Assembly (NCBI GenBank): GCA_030424865.1
Contig: JAUHVR010000001.1
Coordinates: forward strand, 1-64,000
Length of the DNA stretch: 64,000 nt
Source: Alphaproteobacteria bacterium
GTDB taxonomy: Bacteria > Pseudomonadota > Alphaproteobacteria > Rhodobacterales > Rhodobacteraceae
Direction of reading: 5' to 3'
This document shows positions 1 through 9,439 of the stretch, one piece after another (within the stretch, counting starts at the first letter, position 1; every line of letters begins with the position of its first letter). Made by a program: the position numbers and the translations under genes. Below the pieces are notes generated by a model. That model was not told where the DNA came from, did not search any database, and worked only from the letters and a program-made list of their open reading frames with translations.

Positions 1-113
1 TCATGTTCGGGCGCCTCAAGGACTGGAGGCGCGTGGCAACCCGCTATGACCGCTGTCCAAAGGTCTTTCTCTCAGCCATCGCTCTCGCGGCAACCGTCAT
101 CTACTGGTTATGA
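1..113 (+). CDS. IS5-family transposase, C-terminal end (runs in from left edge)
   Basis: The first complete codon is at position 3 and the reading frame ends at TGA 111-113. The 36 visible residues begin MFGRLKDWRRVATRYDRC and end ATVIYWL. This is the characteristic C-terminus of IS5-family (IS427-like) DDE transposases, including the final catalytic-Glu helix region MFGRLKDWRR. Only the 3' end of the element is in the window. Its terminal inverted repeat must lie just after the stop, roughly between 114 and 145, but cannot be fixed without the other end. The downstream primase is in the same reading frame immediately after this stop, which suggests the element landed inside that gene. Confidence 0.8.
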   Translation, partial: MFGRLKDWRRVATRYDRCPKVFLSAIALAATVIYWL

Positions 114-2120
114 ATCCTGACCCTAACCTTCAGGGGTGCGCTGGGCGAGGTTTCCATTAGTGGGAATGGCCTTCATATTCTTGGTCGATGTGACCCCAAG
201 AAATTGGCAGACCGTAAGCGTAAGTGGGGCAAGAACGAAGGCCAGGAGCAGGAGTTCTATACAGATCGCCGCTTTGTCGCCCTATCTAAAGCTGGGTTAT
301 CGGTGATCGGTGGTGGCAGCTATGCCGACAGAGACTGGACCGAACAGCTGCTCAGTGTTGTTCCGCAGCGTGACCACATGGGTGAACTACCAGAAGGGAT
401 TGACCCAGCGTACACAGGGCCAGAGGACGACGATCAGCTCATTGCAATGATGCTCCGCAGCAAAAGCGCAGCGAATGCATTTGGGGGCGGTGTAAGCATC
501 AAAGACCTCTGGGAAGCCGACACAGAAGCGCTGGCGCAAAAGTATCCCGCACATGATGGCAATGGCGGTTTCGATCATAGCAGCGCCGACGCGGCGCTCA
601 TGATGCACCTGGCGTTTTGGACAGGCAAAGATATGCCCCGTATGGATCGACTGTTCAGGCGGTCCGCCCTGATACGCGACAAATACGAGAAACGCGAAGA
701 CTACCGGCGGAACACTATCCAAAATGCAGCGCGGCGTTGCGACAAGGTCTATGACCGTGCGCCGCGCAACGTTTCAAGTTTGGATCAGTGTCACGCGGAT
801 ATGGGCCACGACGACCTTGCACACCATATCTTCGCCCGACGCTGGGCGGGCAATATGCTCTATGTGCCAGAACGCAACCGCTGGGCCGAATGGAATGGGA
901 AGCGATGGCGGTTAGCGAAAGACCAAAATGAGCAGATCACGCGTTTGCGGCAAGACCTGCGTGAGATTCCCGGTGCCGAAGATTCATCAAAACGAAAGCG
1001 CCTTGGCGACAACAAAAACATCATGGCTGTGAATGCGTTGATGAAAACCAATGAGGGCGCTGCAAGGTGTATCGAACAGTGGGACACAGATCCTTACCTA
1101 TTAGGAACGCCAACAAAAATCGTCGATCTGCGCACCGGCGAAGTTCGACCTCGCGCGTCAAGTGACTTCCTTCTGTGTTCCTCAAGGTTTGATCCCGCTG
1201 AAAGCGGATCCGTTCCGTTGAACTGGATCAATTTTCTCGGCACGATCACAGGTCACGACGCCGCTCTTGTCGATTTTCTGCAAAGGCTTTGCGGGTATGC
1301 TGCGACTGGCTCAACAAAGGAACATAAGCTGTTCTTTGCGTTTGGAACCGGGCGGAACGGCAAAAGCACATTGCTGAACACGCTCGCGGCTGTTCTGTCG
1401 GGCGACTATGCAAGGGTTATCCCACCTAAGTTGCTCTTGGACAAAAAGACGGATCAGCATTCCACGGATCTGGCGCATTTGGCGAACGCAAGATTTGCGA
1501 GGGCATCTGAGTTGCCGGTCGGAAAAGTATGGGACGAGGCGCTGTTGAAGCAAATCACCGGTGGTGATCAGATCACTGCACGACTGATGCGGCAGGATAA
1601 CTTTACGTTCAGACCGCAATGCACGTTGATCGTTGATGCAAACAACGCCCCCTCGATACGTGGCATTGACGAAGCATTCAGGCGGCGCATGTGCGTGATC
1701 CCCTTCAATGTGACAATCACAGGGCAACAGGTCGATCCCGATTTGCCCGACAAGCTACTAGCAGAAGGCCCAGTCATAACCCGCTGGATCATTGAAGGCG
1801 CTGAGAAATGGTACAAAGACGGATTGTGCATCCCGCCTTGTGTTGAGACAGCGACGAAAGACTACTTGGACCAGGAAGACACTTTTGGGGCTTTCTTGAA
1901 TGAGTACTTCGAAGATGATCCCAGTGGATCTGTTTTCAATACAGCACTCCAGACGTTGTTCCACGACCACATGGACAGTTTGGGAGCCCCAAGATGGAGC
2001 GCGAATGCGATCGGCAAGGAAATGAAAAAGCGCGGATACGTAACTTTCAAATCGGGCTCATCCAGAGGGTTTCGCGGTCTTGCGGCAAGAACGAACTCAC
2101 AGTCGGCGATGTTGCCTTGA
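114..2120 (+). pseudogene. Phage/plasmid P4-type primase-helicase, 5' end lost at IS junction
   Basis: The frame is open from 114 to 2120. Upstream of the first possible start (TTG 204) it already reads SISGNGLHILGRCDPKK, which belongs to the N-terminal prim-pol region of phage primases, yet no ATG or GTG lies between the IS stop and that segment. The rest is well preserved. Numbering from TTG 204, an HBD-like linker near residues 125-160 (AFWTGKDMPRMDRLFRRS) is followed by a D5/P4 helicase domain with Walker A GTGRNGKST at 381-389, an LIVDANNAP segment and an RRRM arginine-finger-like segment. It is noticeably less GC-rich than the chromosome to its right. I infer a prophage or integrative-element remnant broken by the IS. 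A shortened protein from TTG 204 could still be made but would lack the primase core. Confidence 0.75.
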
Positions 2121-2122
2121 TA

Positions 2123-2216
2123 ATTGGGGCACGTGGGACGGCGCCTTCCTTATAGAGCACATGGGGGTTTGTTCTTATGTGCTCTATAGTCTCGTAAGTG
2201 TCCCATCTGTCCCAAT
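2123..2216. other. Nested inverted repeat downstream of the primase remnant
   Basis: A perfect 12-bp inverted repeat, TATAGAGCACAT at 2151-2162 and ATGTGCTCTATA at 2177-2188, encloses a 14-nt loop. It sits inside an outer imperfect pair of about 19 bp (2123-2141 with 2198-2216, 14 of 19 positions complementary) built around repeated GTCCCA units. No T-run follows, so this does not look like a standard intrinsic terminator. It lies 3' of a replication gene, so it could be a replication origin or protein-binding site of the lost element, but nothing proves that. Confidence 0.5.
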
Positions 2217-2400
2217 CTAGAATAAAATTTCTATCGCTAGTAAATCCACGAGATGTCGCGTTACCCGCGTGTGCCTATCCTCTAGGAGGACCCGGAAGCA
2301 AAGTTGCCACGCGTTCGGTCCTCAACTGCGATTCCGTTGAAGCATTTTTGATGACCGGATTCAGCCCAAGGCGGACGTAACCACCCTTCACTTCGGGCGT

Positions 2401-2415
2401 ATTCCGTTGAAAAAC
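2401..2415 (+). repeat. Left terminal inverted repeat of the IS1182-type element
   Basis: ATTCCGTTGAAAAAC, pairing with the right repeat at 3917-3931 with three mismatches. It lies 60 bp before the transposase start. Confidence 0.5.
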
Positions 2416-2474
2416 TCTTCGTTGATCGAAGCCTAAGTTGCTGATTCCATTCTTACTGTAGGGAGGGATTGGCG

Positions 2475-3860
2475 ATGATGGGACCCAAGCAGGAAGCACA
2501 GGCGGCTTTGTTCTATGAGTTCTCCTTGGAAGACCATGTTCCCCAAGATCACCTGCTGCGCTCGATAGATCGGTTCGTCGACCTGAGCGACATCCGCCAG
2601 CATTTGGCAGAGTTTTACAGCCATACAGGCCGCCCATCAATTGACCCTGAACTGCTGATCCGGATGCTTTTGATCGGGTATTGTTTTGGCATCAGGTCAG
2701 AGCGCCGCCTGTGCGAAGAGGTGCATCTAAACCTGGCCTATCGCTGGTTCTGCCGCCTCGATCTTTCTGACCCGATCCCAAACCATTCGACGTTTTCAAA
2801 GAACCGCCACGGGCGGTTCCGGGAGAGCGAACTGTTGCGCCACCTCTTCGAGACGACCGTCGCTCGATGCATTGAAGAGGGGCTTGTAAGTGGTCAGCGC
2901 CTGGCGGTCGATGCCAGCCTGATCGAGGCAGTTGCGAACAAGCAATACTCCGCATCGAAGGAAGAATGGGACACTGATCGGATCGATGTGTATGCCGCGC
3001 CTCGCGCGGTTCGCGAGTATCTCGACACCTTGGATGAGGCCGCATTCGGCGCGGCGACTCCGGTGAAGCCCAAGTTCACCTCCTACTCCGATCCAGCCAG
3101 CCAGTGGACCGCAGCGCGCAAAGGCCCAGCATTCTTTGCCTATTCGAACAACTATCTGATCGACACAGACAATGGCGTCATCGTCGATGTCGAAGCGACC
3201 CGCTCAATCCGCCAGGCCGAGGTCGGATCGACGAAGACAATGCTGAACAGGGTCAAAGACAAGTTTGATCTGCATCCCGAACGGCTGATTGCCGATACGG
3301 CCTATGGATCAGGTCCGATGCTCGGCTGGCTGGTGGATCAGCAGATTGCGCCGCATATTCCAGTCATTGACAAGGCCGGTCGCGCCGACGGCACATGGTC
3401 CCGTGCTGACTTCGAGTGGGACGCAGATAACAACCAGTACATCTGCCCCGAAGGCGAAGCACTGAAGCAGTTCCGCCGCAATTACTCAGACCTCAATCGC
3501 GGCCCAACCGGCAAAGGTGTCGCCAAGTACCAGGCTCTCAAACACACCTGCCAGGCCTGTCCATCGAAACCCAAGTGCTGCCCCAACGCAGACTGCCGCA
3601 AGATCACTCGTGAAGAACACGAAAATGCACGTGACGTGGCCCGCGCCATCCGGAAGACAGATCAATACAAGGTCTCGGCCAAGCTCCGAAAGAAGGTCGA
3701 GATGCTTTTCGCGCATCTCAAACGCATTCTCGGGCTTGGACGGCTCCGACTACGCGGCCCATGCGGCGCAAAAGACGAATTCCTCCTCGCCGCCACCGCT
3801 CAGAACCTCCGCAAACCGGCAAAGATCTTTCCTGCACCGCAGCAAACGCAAAAAGCCTGA
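2475..3860 (+). CDS. IS1182-family transposase
   Basis: This 461-residue DDE transposase catalyses cut-and-paste movement of its element. The N-terminal domain has the family hallmark DHLLRSID followed by RPSIDPELLIRMLLIGY and ERRLCEEVHLNLAYRWF. Catalytic segments are visible in order: VDASLIEA, IADTAYGS, and EMLFAHLKRILG near the C-terminus. A Cys-rich stretch (CQACPSKPKCC) lies in the insertion before the final Glu. The length is normal for the family and the frame is uninterrupted, so the enzyme could be active. The ATG at 2475 is chosen because GGGAGGG lies at 2461-2467. ATG 2478 is equally possible, and an upstream TTG at 2469 overlaps that site. Confidence 0.85.
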   Translation: MMGPKQEAQAALFYEFSLEDHVPQDHLLRSIDRFVDLSDIRQHLAEFYSHTGRPSIDPELLIRMLLIGYCFGIRSERRLCEEVHLNLAYRWFCRLDLSDPIPNHSTFSKNRHGRFRESELLRHLFETTVARCIEEGLVSGQRLAVDASLIEAVANKQYSASKEEWDTDRIDVYAAPRAVREYLDTLDEAAFGAATPVKPKFTSYSDPASQWTAARKGPAFFAYSNNYLIDTDNGVIVDVEATRSIRQAEVGSTKTMLNRVKDKFDLHPERLIADTAYGSGPMLGWLVDQQIAPHIPVIDKAGRADGTWSRADFEWDADNNQYICPEGEALKQFRRNYSDLNRGPTGKGVAKYQALKHTCQACPSKPKCCPNADCRKITREEHENARDVARAIRKTDQYKVSAKLRKKVEMLFAHLKRILGLGRLRLRGPCGAKDEFLLAATAQNLRKPAKIFPAPQQTQKA

Positions 3861-3916
3861 TCAGAAAGGCACTCGCGCCTCGTAAAGAGCACCACTTTCT
3901 GCACCAGCAACACCTT

Positions 3917-3931
3917 GTCTTTCCACAGAAT
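3917..3931 (-). repeat. Right terminal inverted repeat of the IS1182-type element
   Basis: On the minus strand it reads ATTCTGTGGAAAGAC, matching the left repeat at 12 of 15 positions. It lies 56 bp after the transposase stop. Confidence 0.45.
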
Positions 3932-3939
3932 GGGCGGAA

Positions 3940-4248
3940 AGCGGACGTTCGCCGCGCCCGCGCACTGCCGATGTGACTTTGGTGGAAGCCGACATTCACC
4001 CTGCCGTGGGATCAAACAATTTCGCTGCGACTTAACACGTCGGCTATGAGCCCAGTCTCTTAATTCAGTTTCTTGCTGCGCGCGCATGCAGCACAGTTTT
4101 ACTGCCGCGTCCACATCTTCTTGAGCAAAACGGCGAGAACTGGTGTGCGGGCATTCGTGACGAGCTTTGCTGTATTCCGTCAGTCGATCGTCAAGACCCG
4201 GGACATCATACATTTCTCACCAGTACGCCACGTGCGTGGTACGCATGT
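3940..4248. repeat. Gene-free stretch of degenerate dispersed repeat
   Basis: I see no credible gene here. It contains GTCGGCTATGAGCCCA at 4039-4054, matching 15 of 16 bases at 20116-20131, and a GCTGCGCGCGCATGCAGC palindromic stretch near 4076 that resembles one near 21303. This is the same family of decayed intergenic repeats found near 20.0, 21.1 and 38.9 kb. Confidence 0.5.
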
Positions 4249-5316
4249 TTATGCCAACCATAGCGCCGACTGACCAACCGCTATTCTGTGGAGAATACTA
4301 TGATCAGCAACTGCGGCGATACTAAGTCGAATTAGTGCATCGATGATTTGGCTATGAAGGTCATTACAAATAATTCCGTCTATTCTTCCATTCGACAGGG
4401 CTGCCAATGCCGAGCTGTTGAATGCAAGACTGATGAGTAACCCCTTTGTCGCACGGAGATCGCTTTGCTCACACGCTCCTGTAACTATTTCAGAAGCTCC
4501 ACCGATCAAAATGCACATACCGTCGGATATGGGCCCCAAGCCTTGAAAAGAGTCATCCCTCACCGTGATTTTTTTCACAAATGAATGGTCAGCTTCGGAT
4601 CTTCCAAGTGATACTTCAAGCGCATGCGCGCATCGCAACTCCTGAAGCGATGGGTTTTCAGGTGTTACAAGCGTGATCACGTCCTGCCCAGCTCGGATCA
4701 AATTCCGCAACATATGCGCGGCGAAGTCACCGCATGCCTGTGCCTGTTCCTCGGACACGGGCACCCCGAAGCGGTCCAGGTCGGGTTGGACCAGCGATAC
4801 AAATCGCATCCCTTTCTCCTCAAGGTCGCACAGTTGACCAAGGGTCCGCGCATCGGCGTCCACATACAAAATGGCCCCGTCCACCTGATCTACCGATAGG
4901 TCGCGCAGAACTGTGTCGAGCATGGCGGGCTTAACCTTGACACAATAAAGCTGCGCGACATGGCGATCGATGAGCGAGTTAACCTCCTGGACAATTTGCT
5001 CGATCCTCTGCGCGAACTCAGGGGCATGATCCGGCAGAAGGACCGCGTATTTGCGGATGCGCCCCTTCGCCATGCTCGAGGCTGCTGCGTTTCGCGTGTA
5101 CCCTAGGCGCTTAATCGCCTCTTCTACCTTTTGACGGGTCGGTTCACGCACACCCGGACGGTTGTTCAGCACACGGTCTACCGTGGCCATACTCACGCCG
5201 GCTTCTTTCGCGAGGTCTCGCGATGTGGGGGGGCGGTTTTCACTCAAGGGTGTGCCTATTCCAATGCGCGCCTGAAACTGCGCGCCGAACCCTACTGTTC
5301 CTGAGATTTCCGACAT
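4249..5316 (-). CDS. LacI/GalR-family transcriptional regulator (distal paralogue)
   Basis: An N-terminal LacI-type helix-turn-helix (TSRDLAKEAGVSMATVDRVLNNRPGV) is followed by the hinge region and a periplasmic-binding-like sensor domain, so it is a sugar- or polyol-responsive DNA-binding protein. The DNA-reading helix is nearly the same as in the regulator at 18405..19454 (AGVSRATVDRVLNERPGV), and both have copies of one 16-bp palindrome nearby. The annotated ATG gives 355 residues, but residues 1-23 are outside the family pattern, and the operator at 5317-5332 abuts this ATG. A TTG at 5247 (reading LSENRPPTSRDLA, preceded by GGAATAGG) would give a normal 332-residue protein and is probably the real start. 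Confidence 0.85.
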   Translation of the reverse strand: MSEISGTVGFGAQFQARIGIGTPLSENRPPTSRDLAKEAGVSMATVDRVLNNRPGVREPTRQKVEEAIKRLGYTRNAAASSMAKGRIRKYAVLLPDHAPEFAQRIEQIVQEVNSLIDRHVAQLYCVKVKPAMLDTVLRDLSVDQVDGAILYVDADARTLGQLCDLEEKGMRFVSLVQPDLDRFGVPVSEEQAQACGDFAAHMLRNLIRAGQDVITLVTPENPSLQELRCAHALEVSLGRSEADHSFVKKITVRDDSFQGLGPISDGMCILIGGASEIVTGACEQSDLRATKGLLISLAFNSSALAALSNGRIDGIICNDLHSQIIDALIRLSIAAVADHSILHRIAVGQSALWLA

Positions 5317-5332
5317 AGAGACACGCGCCTCA
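5317..5332. promoter_or_regulatory. Candidate LacI operator in front of the distal lacI gene
   Basis: AGAGACACGCGCCTCA matches the palindrome TGAGACACGTGCCTCA (18284-18299) at 14 of 16 positions. It directly abuts the annotated ATG of the minus-strand regulator gene, which suggests autoregulation and argues for the downstream TTG start at 5247. Confidence 0.6.
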
Positions 5333-5467
5333 GTTCTGATTTACAAGGTGTGTGGAGCTGCAAACCCCAGGCTTCACAGCATTTTGCCAGCCACTGCCGT
5401 CAGTCATGCGGAATGGACCGACATGGGAACTCGCCGCCGCCAAATGCGGCGGCGAGCTGTTCGACAT

Positions 5468-5971
5468 TTAGTTGAGCATACCGGATGCAGCCTCGATTGC
5501 CGCAAAAGCACATTGCTCATCTTCATCGCCGCTCGCGCCGCTTACGCCAATTCCCCCAATCGGCACACCGCCCGAATGGATCGGCAAGCCGCCAGGGAAT
5601 GCAATCAGACCAGGAACCAATGCGATGCCGGGAAGCTCAGCACCCACCCCATCTTTCGCCTCGCCGTAGGAAAGCGTCTCAAAGGTACGGGTTGGATTGT
5701 CGAACAGAGCAGAAGTACGCGCCTTGTTTGTTGCAATGTCTCCACATGCTTTACAGGCGCCATCTTGACGGTACACGAGGATCGTATTTCCGCCGTCGTC
5801 TACGATCACGACATTGATCGGCGCATAGCCATTGGCCTCTTGGTGCGCCAAACAAGCCTGCCCCATCACCTGTGCGGTCTCCAGATCAAGCACGGCCTTC
5901 TTCTCGAGCGCGACAACGCTCGTGGCCAAAGCACCAAATGTCAGGGCAGCAATAACTGTTCCGATTTTCAT
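5468..5971 (-). CDS. Secreted GlcG/HbpS-family (DUF336) protein
   Basis: This 167-residue protein has an N-terminal signal peptide (MKIGTVIAALTFGALATSVVA) and then a complete GlcG/HbpS fold: LDLETAQVMGQACLAHQ, VVIVDDGGNTILVYRQDGA, NKARTSALF, GLIAFPGGLPI and GGIGVSGASGDEDEQCA near the end. Members bind haem or other small ligands, and several sit beside glycolate, propanediol or dihydroxyacetone genes. The exact role is unknown. Here it has a good RBS (aggagg), its own promoter with a LacI-type operator in the spacer, and lies between the triose operon and a lacI gene, so it is probably part of that regulon. The Cys in DGACKAC could matter for ligand binding (inference). Confidence 0.8.
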   Translation of the reverse strand: MKIGTVIAALTFGALATSVVALEKKAVLDLETAQVMGQACLAHQEANGYAPINVVIVDDGGNTILVYRQDGACKACGDIATNKARTSALFDNPTRTFETLSYGEAKDGVGAELPGIALVPGLIAFPGGLPIHSGGVPIGGIGVSGASGDEDEQCAFAAIEAASGMLN

Positions 5972-6031
5972 GTGAAGTCTCCTCCTGTTGAGTTTTCGCC
6001 GCCCTCTTTTCCCGCGGCGATACCCCAGCGT

Positions 6032-6060
6032 ATTGTGACACGTGCCTCATAGCGAGTCAA
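6032..6060 (-). promoter_or_regulatory. Candidate sigma-70 promoter of the HbpS-like gene
   Basis: On the minus strand TTGACT (6060-6055) is separated by exactly 17 bp from CACAAT (6037-6032), about 60 bp upstream of the ATG at 5971. A LacI-type operator (6034-6049) fills most of the spacer and the -10 box, the geometry of a repressed promoter. Confidence 0.5.
6034..6049. promoter_or_regulatory. LacI-type operator, proximal copy upstream of the HbpS-like gene
   Basis: TGTGACACGTGCCTCA matches TGAGACACGTGCCTCA at 15 of 16 positions. It overlaps the predicted -10 and spacer. Confidence 0.65.
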
Positions 6061-6102
6061 ATTTTGCCTACAAATCCAATTTTCGCCTACTTCTTGATAA
6101 TT

Positions 6103-6118
6103 TGAGGCACGAACCTCA
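6103..6118. promoter_or_regulatory. LacI-type operator, distal copy upstream of the HbpS-like gene
   Basis: TGAGGCACGAACCTCA has palindromic TGAGG/CCTCA arms and matches the shared operator at 13 of 16 positions. It starts 69 bp from the proximal copy, and an AT-rich stretch (6120-6160) lies beyond it. Pairing of the two sites by a tetrameric repressor is possible (inference). Confidence 0.5.
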
Positions 6119-6307
6119 TGTTAAATGTAAAGAAAATATGAATAAAATTAATTGGTTACGATCTTCGATCGCGCTTAGTCAGATAACCCATATATTTTTG
6201 CGCCCGCAACCAGATCCATCGCCCCTTTTCCAGCAATGAAGGCTGCTGATCCTCAAGATTGGTGTCGACGATGGCGCAAAGCGGGATGCGGGTGTTCCGA
6301 GTATTAT

Positions 6308-7066
6308 TTAGGCCAGCGCGGCAGAAGACCGCTTGGCGATGCTTGCAAAAGAAGCCGCGTCCAGAGAAGCGCCGCCGATCAAAAATCCGTCCACATTCTC
6401 GAGGCATGCAAGGGCTGCAGCGGTGCCGGGTTTGACGGACCCGCCGTAGAGCACAGGCAAGGGTTGGTTATGGGCCTTCTGCCAATTGGCGATGGCAGTA
6501 TGCGCCTCTGACACCTGAGCCTCTGACGCGCTGAGGCCTGTGCCAATCGCCCAAACCGGTTCATAGGCCACGACCACAGCCTGACCGGGCGCGGTGGCAG
6601 GCACGGATGCGTCCAACTGGCTTAGAATAACGTCCAGGTGCCGCCCCGCCTGACGATCCTCGATTTTCTCGCCTATGCAGATGATTGGGGTGAGCCCCGC
6701 ATTTAGGGCCGCGACCGCCTTGGCGTTCACAATGGCGTCGGTTTCTCCGTGGCTTTCGCGGCGCTCTGAATGGCCGACGATGACCCAGTTTGCGCCCGCT
6801 TCGACCAGCATGGGCGCGGAGGTGTCCCCCGTATAGGCGCCTGCCGTCTCGTTGTGGCAATCCTGTCCGCCAATCTGGATCGAACTGCCCGCGAAAGCCT
6901 CGACGCCATGGGGCACGAGCAAGGAGGGCAGGCACAGGACCCTCTGGCATCCATAGGCGGCTTCGCCTGCGCTTGCCTCGGCAAAGTCCCGAAGCTGCTG
7001 GCGGGTGCCGTTCATTTTCCAGTTTCCGATGACCAGAAACGGTTTGCTGTCTGAGAAATCACGCAT
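6308..7066 (-). CDS. tpiA: Triosephosphate isomerase
   Basis: This 252-residue TIM-barrel enzyme interconverts dihydroxyacetone phosphate and glyceraldehyde 3-phosphate in the cytoplasm. The full active site is present: Lys17 in GNWKMNG, His99 in VGHSERR and Glu169 in AYEPVWAIGTG, and the phosphate-binding GGS near the end (LYGGSVKP). It is the last gene of the minus-strand triose operon, starting 4 bp after the enolase stop. Here it would feed DHAP made by the upstream kinase into lower glycolysis. Most genomes of this group carry another core tpiA, so this may be an operon-specific isozyme; the window cannot tell. Confidence 0.95.
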   Translation of the reverse strand: MRDFSDSKPFLVIGNWKMNGTRQQLRDFAEASAGEAAYGCQRVLCLPSLLVPHGVEAFAGSSIQIGGQDCHNETAGAYTGDTSAPMLVEAGANWVIVGHSERRESHGETDAIVNAKAVAALNAGLTPIICIGEKIEDRQAGRHLDVILSQLDASVPATAPGQAVVVAYEPVWAIGTGLSASEAQVSEAHTAIANWQKAHNQPLPVLYGGSVKPGTAAALACLENVDGFLIGGASLDAASFASIAKRSSAALA

Positions 7067-7070
7067 CGCC

Positions 7071-8357
<1,287 letters not shown>

Positions 8358-8370
8358 TCAAAAACGGATC

Positions 8371-8395
8371 GGGCGGCCCGGTGTTTGAGCCGCCC
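8371..8395 (-). promoter_or_regulatory. Intra-operon hairpin between gap and eno
   Basis: GGGCGGC (8371-8377) and GCCGCCC (8389-8395) form a perfect 7-bp stem with an 11-nt loop. In the direction of transcription (minus) it is followed 7 nt later by a run of five T. It could be a leaky terminator or a processing and stability element setting relative expression of gap and eno. Confidence 0.45.
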
Positions 8396-8403
8396 AGGAA
8401 GGA

Positions 8404-9405
8404 TTAGATCAGCGCGCCCATGGCGACGGCGGTGTCGCACATGCGGTTCGAAAAGCCCCATTCGTTGTCGTACCAGCTGAGGATACGCACCATGCTGCCA
8501 TCCATCACCTTGGTCTGATCCATGTGGAAGATGGACGAATGCGGGTCGTGGTTGAAATCGATGGAGACGTTGGCAGCCTCCGTGTAGCCGAGCACACCTT
8601 TCAGCGGGCCGTCTGCCGCGGCCTTGATCGCGGCGTTGATCTCTTCAACCGAGGTGTCGCGGGCGGCCTCAAAGGTCAGGTCCACAACCGAGACGTTGGG
8701 CGTCGGCACGCGGATGGCCACACCATCGAGCTTGCCCTTCAGCTCGGGCAGCACCAGTCCCACAGCCTTGGCCGCGCCGGTCGAGGTCGGGATCATCGAC
8801 ATCGCCGCAGCGCGGGCGCGGTAGAGGTCTTTGTGCATGGTGTCCAAGGTCGGCTGATCGCCTGTGTAGCTGTGGATTGTGGTCATGAAGCCGCGCTTGA
8901 TCCCGATGGCGTCGTTCAGAACCTTGGCCACGGGGCTGAGGCAGTTGGTCGTGCAAGAGGCATTCGAGACCACCAGATCCTCAGCAGTCAGCGTGTTATG
9001 GTTCACGCCATAAACGATGGTCTTGTCGGCATCCTTGCCGGGGGCGGAGATCAGCACGCGCTGCGAGCCGTTCTGCAAATGCGCCTGGCACGCCTCTTTC
9101 GATGTGAAGATCCCTGTGCATTCCAGAACCACATCCACATCGGACCAGGGCAGATCCGCCGGGTTGCGAATAGCCGTCACGCGGATCGGGCCGCGCCCCA
9201 CGTCGATGGTGTCTTCGCCGGTGGTCACCTCGCCCGGGAACTTGCCATGGATCGAGTCGTAGCGGATCAGATGCGCGTTGGTCTCGACCGGGCCAAGGTC
9301 ATTGATGGCCACGACGTCAATATCCGTGCGACCGCTTTCGATGATAGCGCGAAGCACATTTCTTCCGATACGGCCGAAGCCGTTTATTGCAACACGAACT
9401 GTCAT
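8404..9405 (-). CDS. gap: Glyceraldehyde-3-phosphate dehydrogenase, type I
   Basis: This 333-residue enzyme oxidises glyceraldehyde 3-phosphate to 1,3-bisphosphoglycerate with NAD. The Rossmann motif [11 protein letters not shown] starts at residue 6, the INDL segment with its Asp points to NAD preference, and the catalytic Cys lies in SNASCTTNC, with HSYTGDQ downstream and [13 protein letters not shown] near the end. The ATG at 9405 is chosen because INGFGRIG must lie at the extreme N-terminus and a GGAG ribosome site precedes it; an in-frame TTG at 9456 would add 17 spurious residues. It lies 34 bp from the end of the pyk gene in the triose operon. Confidence 0.95.
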   Translation of the reverse strand: MTVRVAINGFGRIGRNVLRAIIESGRTDIDVVAINDLGPVETNAHLIRYDSIHGKFPGEVTTGEDTIDVGRGPIRVTAIRNPADLPWSDVDVVLECTGIFTSKEACQAHLQNGSQRVLISAPGKDADKTIVYGVNHNTLTAEDLVVSNASCTTNCLSPVAKVLNDAIGIKRGFMTTIHSYTGDQPTLDTMHKDLYRARAAAMSMIPTSTGAAKAVGLVLPELKGKLDGVAIRVPTPNVSVVDLTFEAARDTSVEEINAAIKAAADGPLKGVLGYTEAANVSIDFNHDPHSSIFHMDQTKVMDGSMVRILSWYDNEWGFSNRMCDTAVAMGALI

Positions 9406-9439
9406 TGTCGTCTCCTTGAGTGCAAAAACCGCTTTTAGA

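Larger units (their letters stand above)
2401..3931 (+). mobile_element. IS1182-type insertion sequence, apparently complete
   Basis: One intact transposase gene is flanked by an imperfect inverted repeat: ATTCCGTTGAAAAAC at 2401-2415 and, read inward from the right, ATTCTGTGGAAAGAC at 3931-3917 (12 of 15 match). I see no convincing target duplication directly outside these repeats, so the outer limits could be a few bases further out. The right flank (from about 3936) is degenerate repeat DNA. Confidence 0.6.

Noticed and set aside
4282-4297. TATTCT-GTGG-AGAATA palindrome
   Set aside because: It lies within the coding sequence of the distal lacI gene and its resemblance to the IS1182 end is only partial, so it is likely chance.
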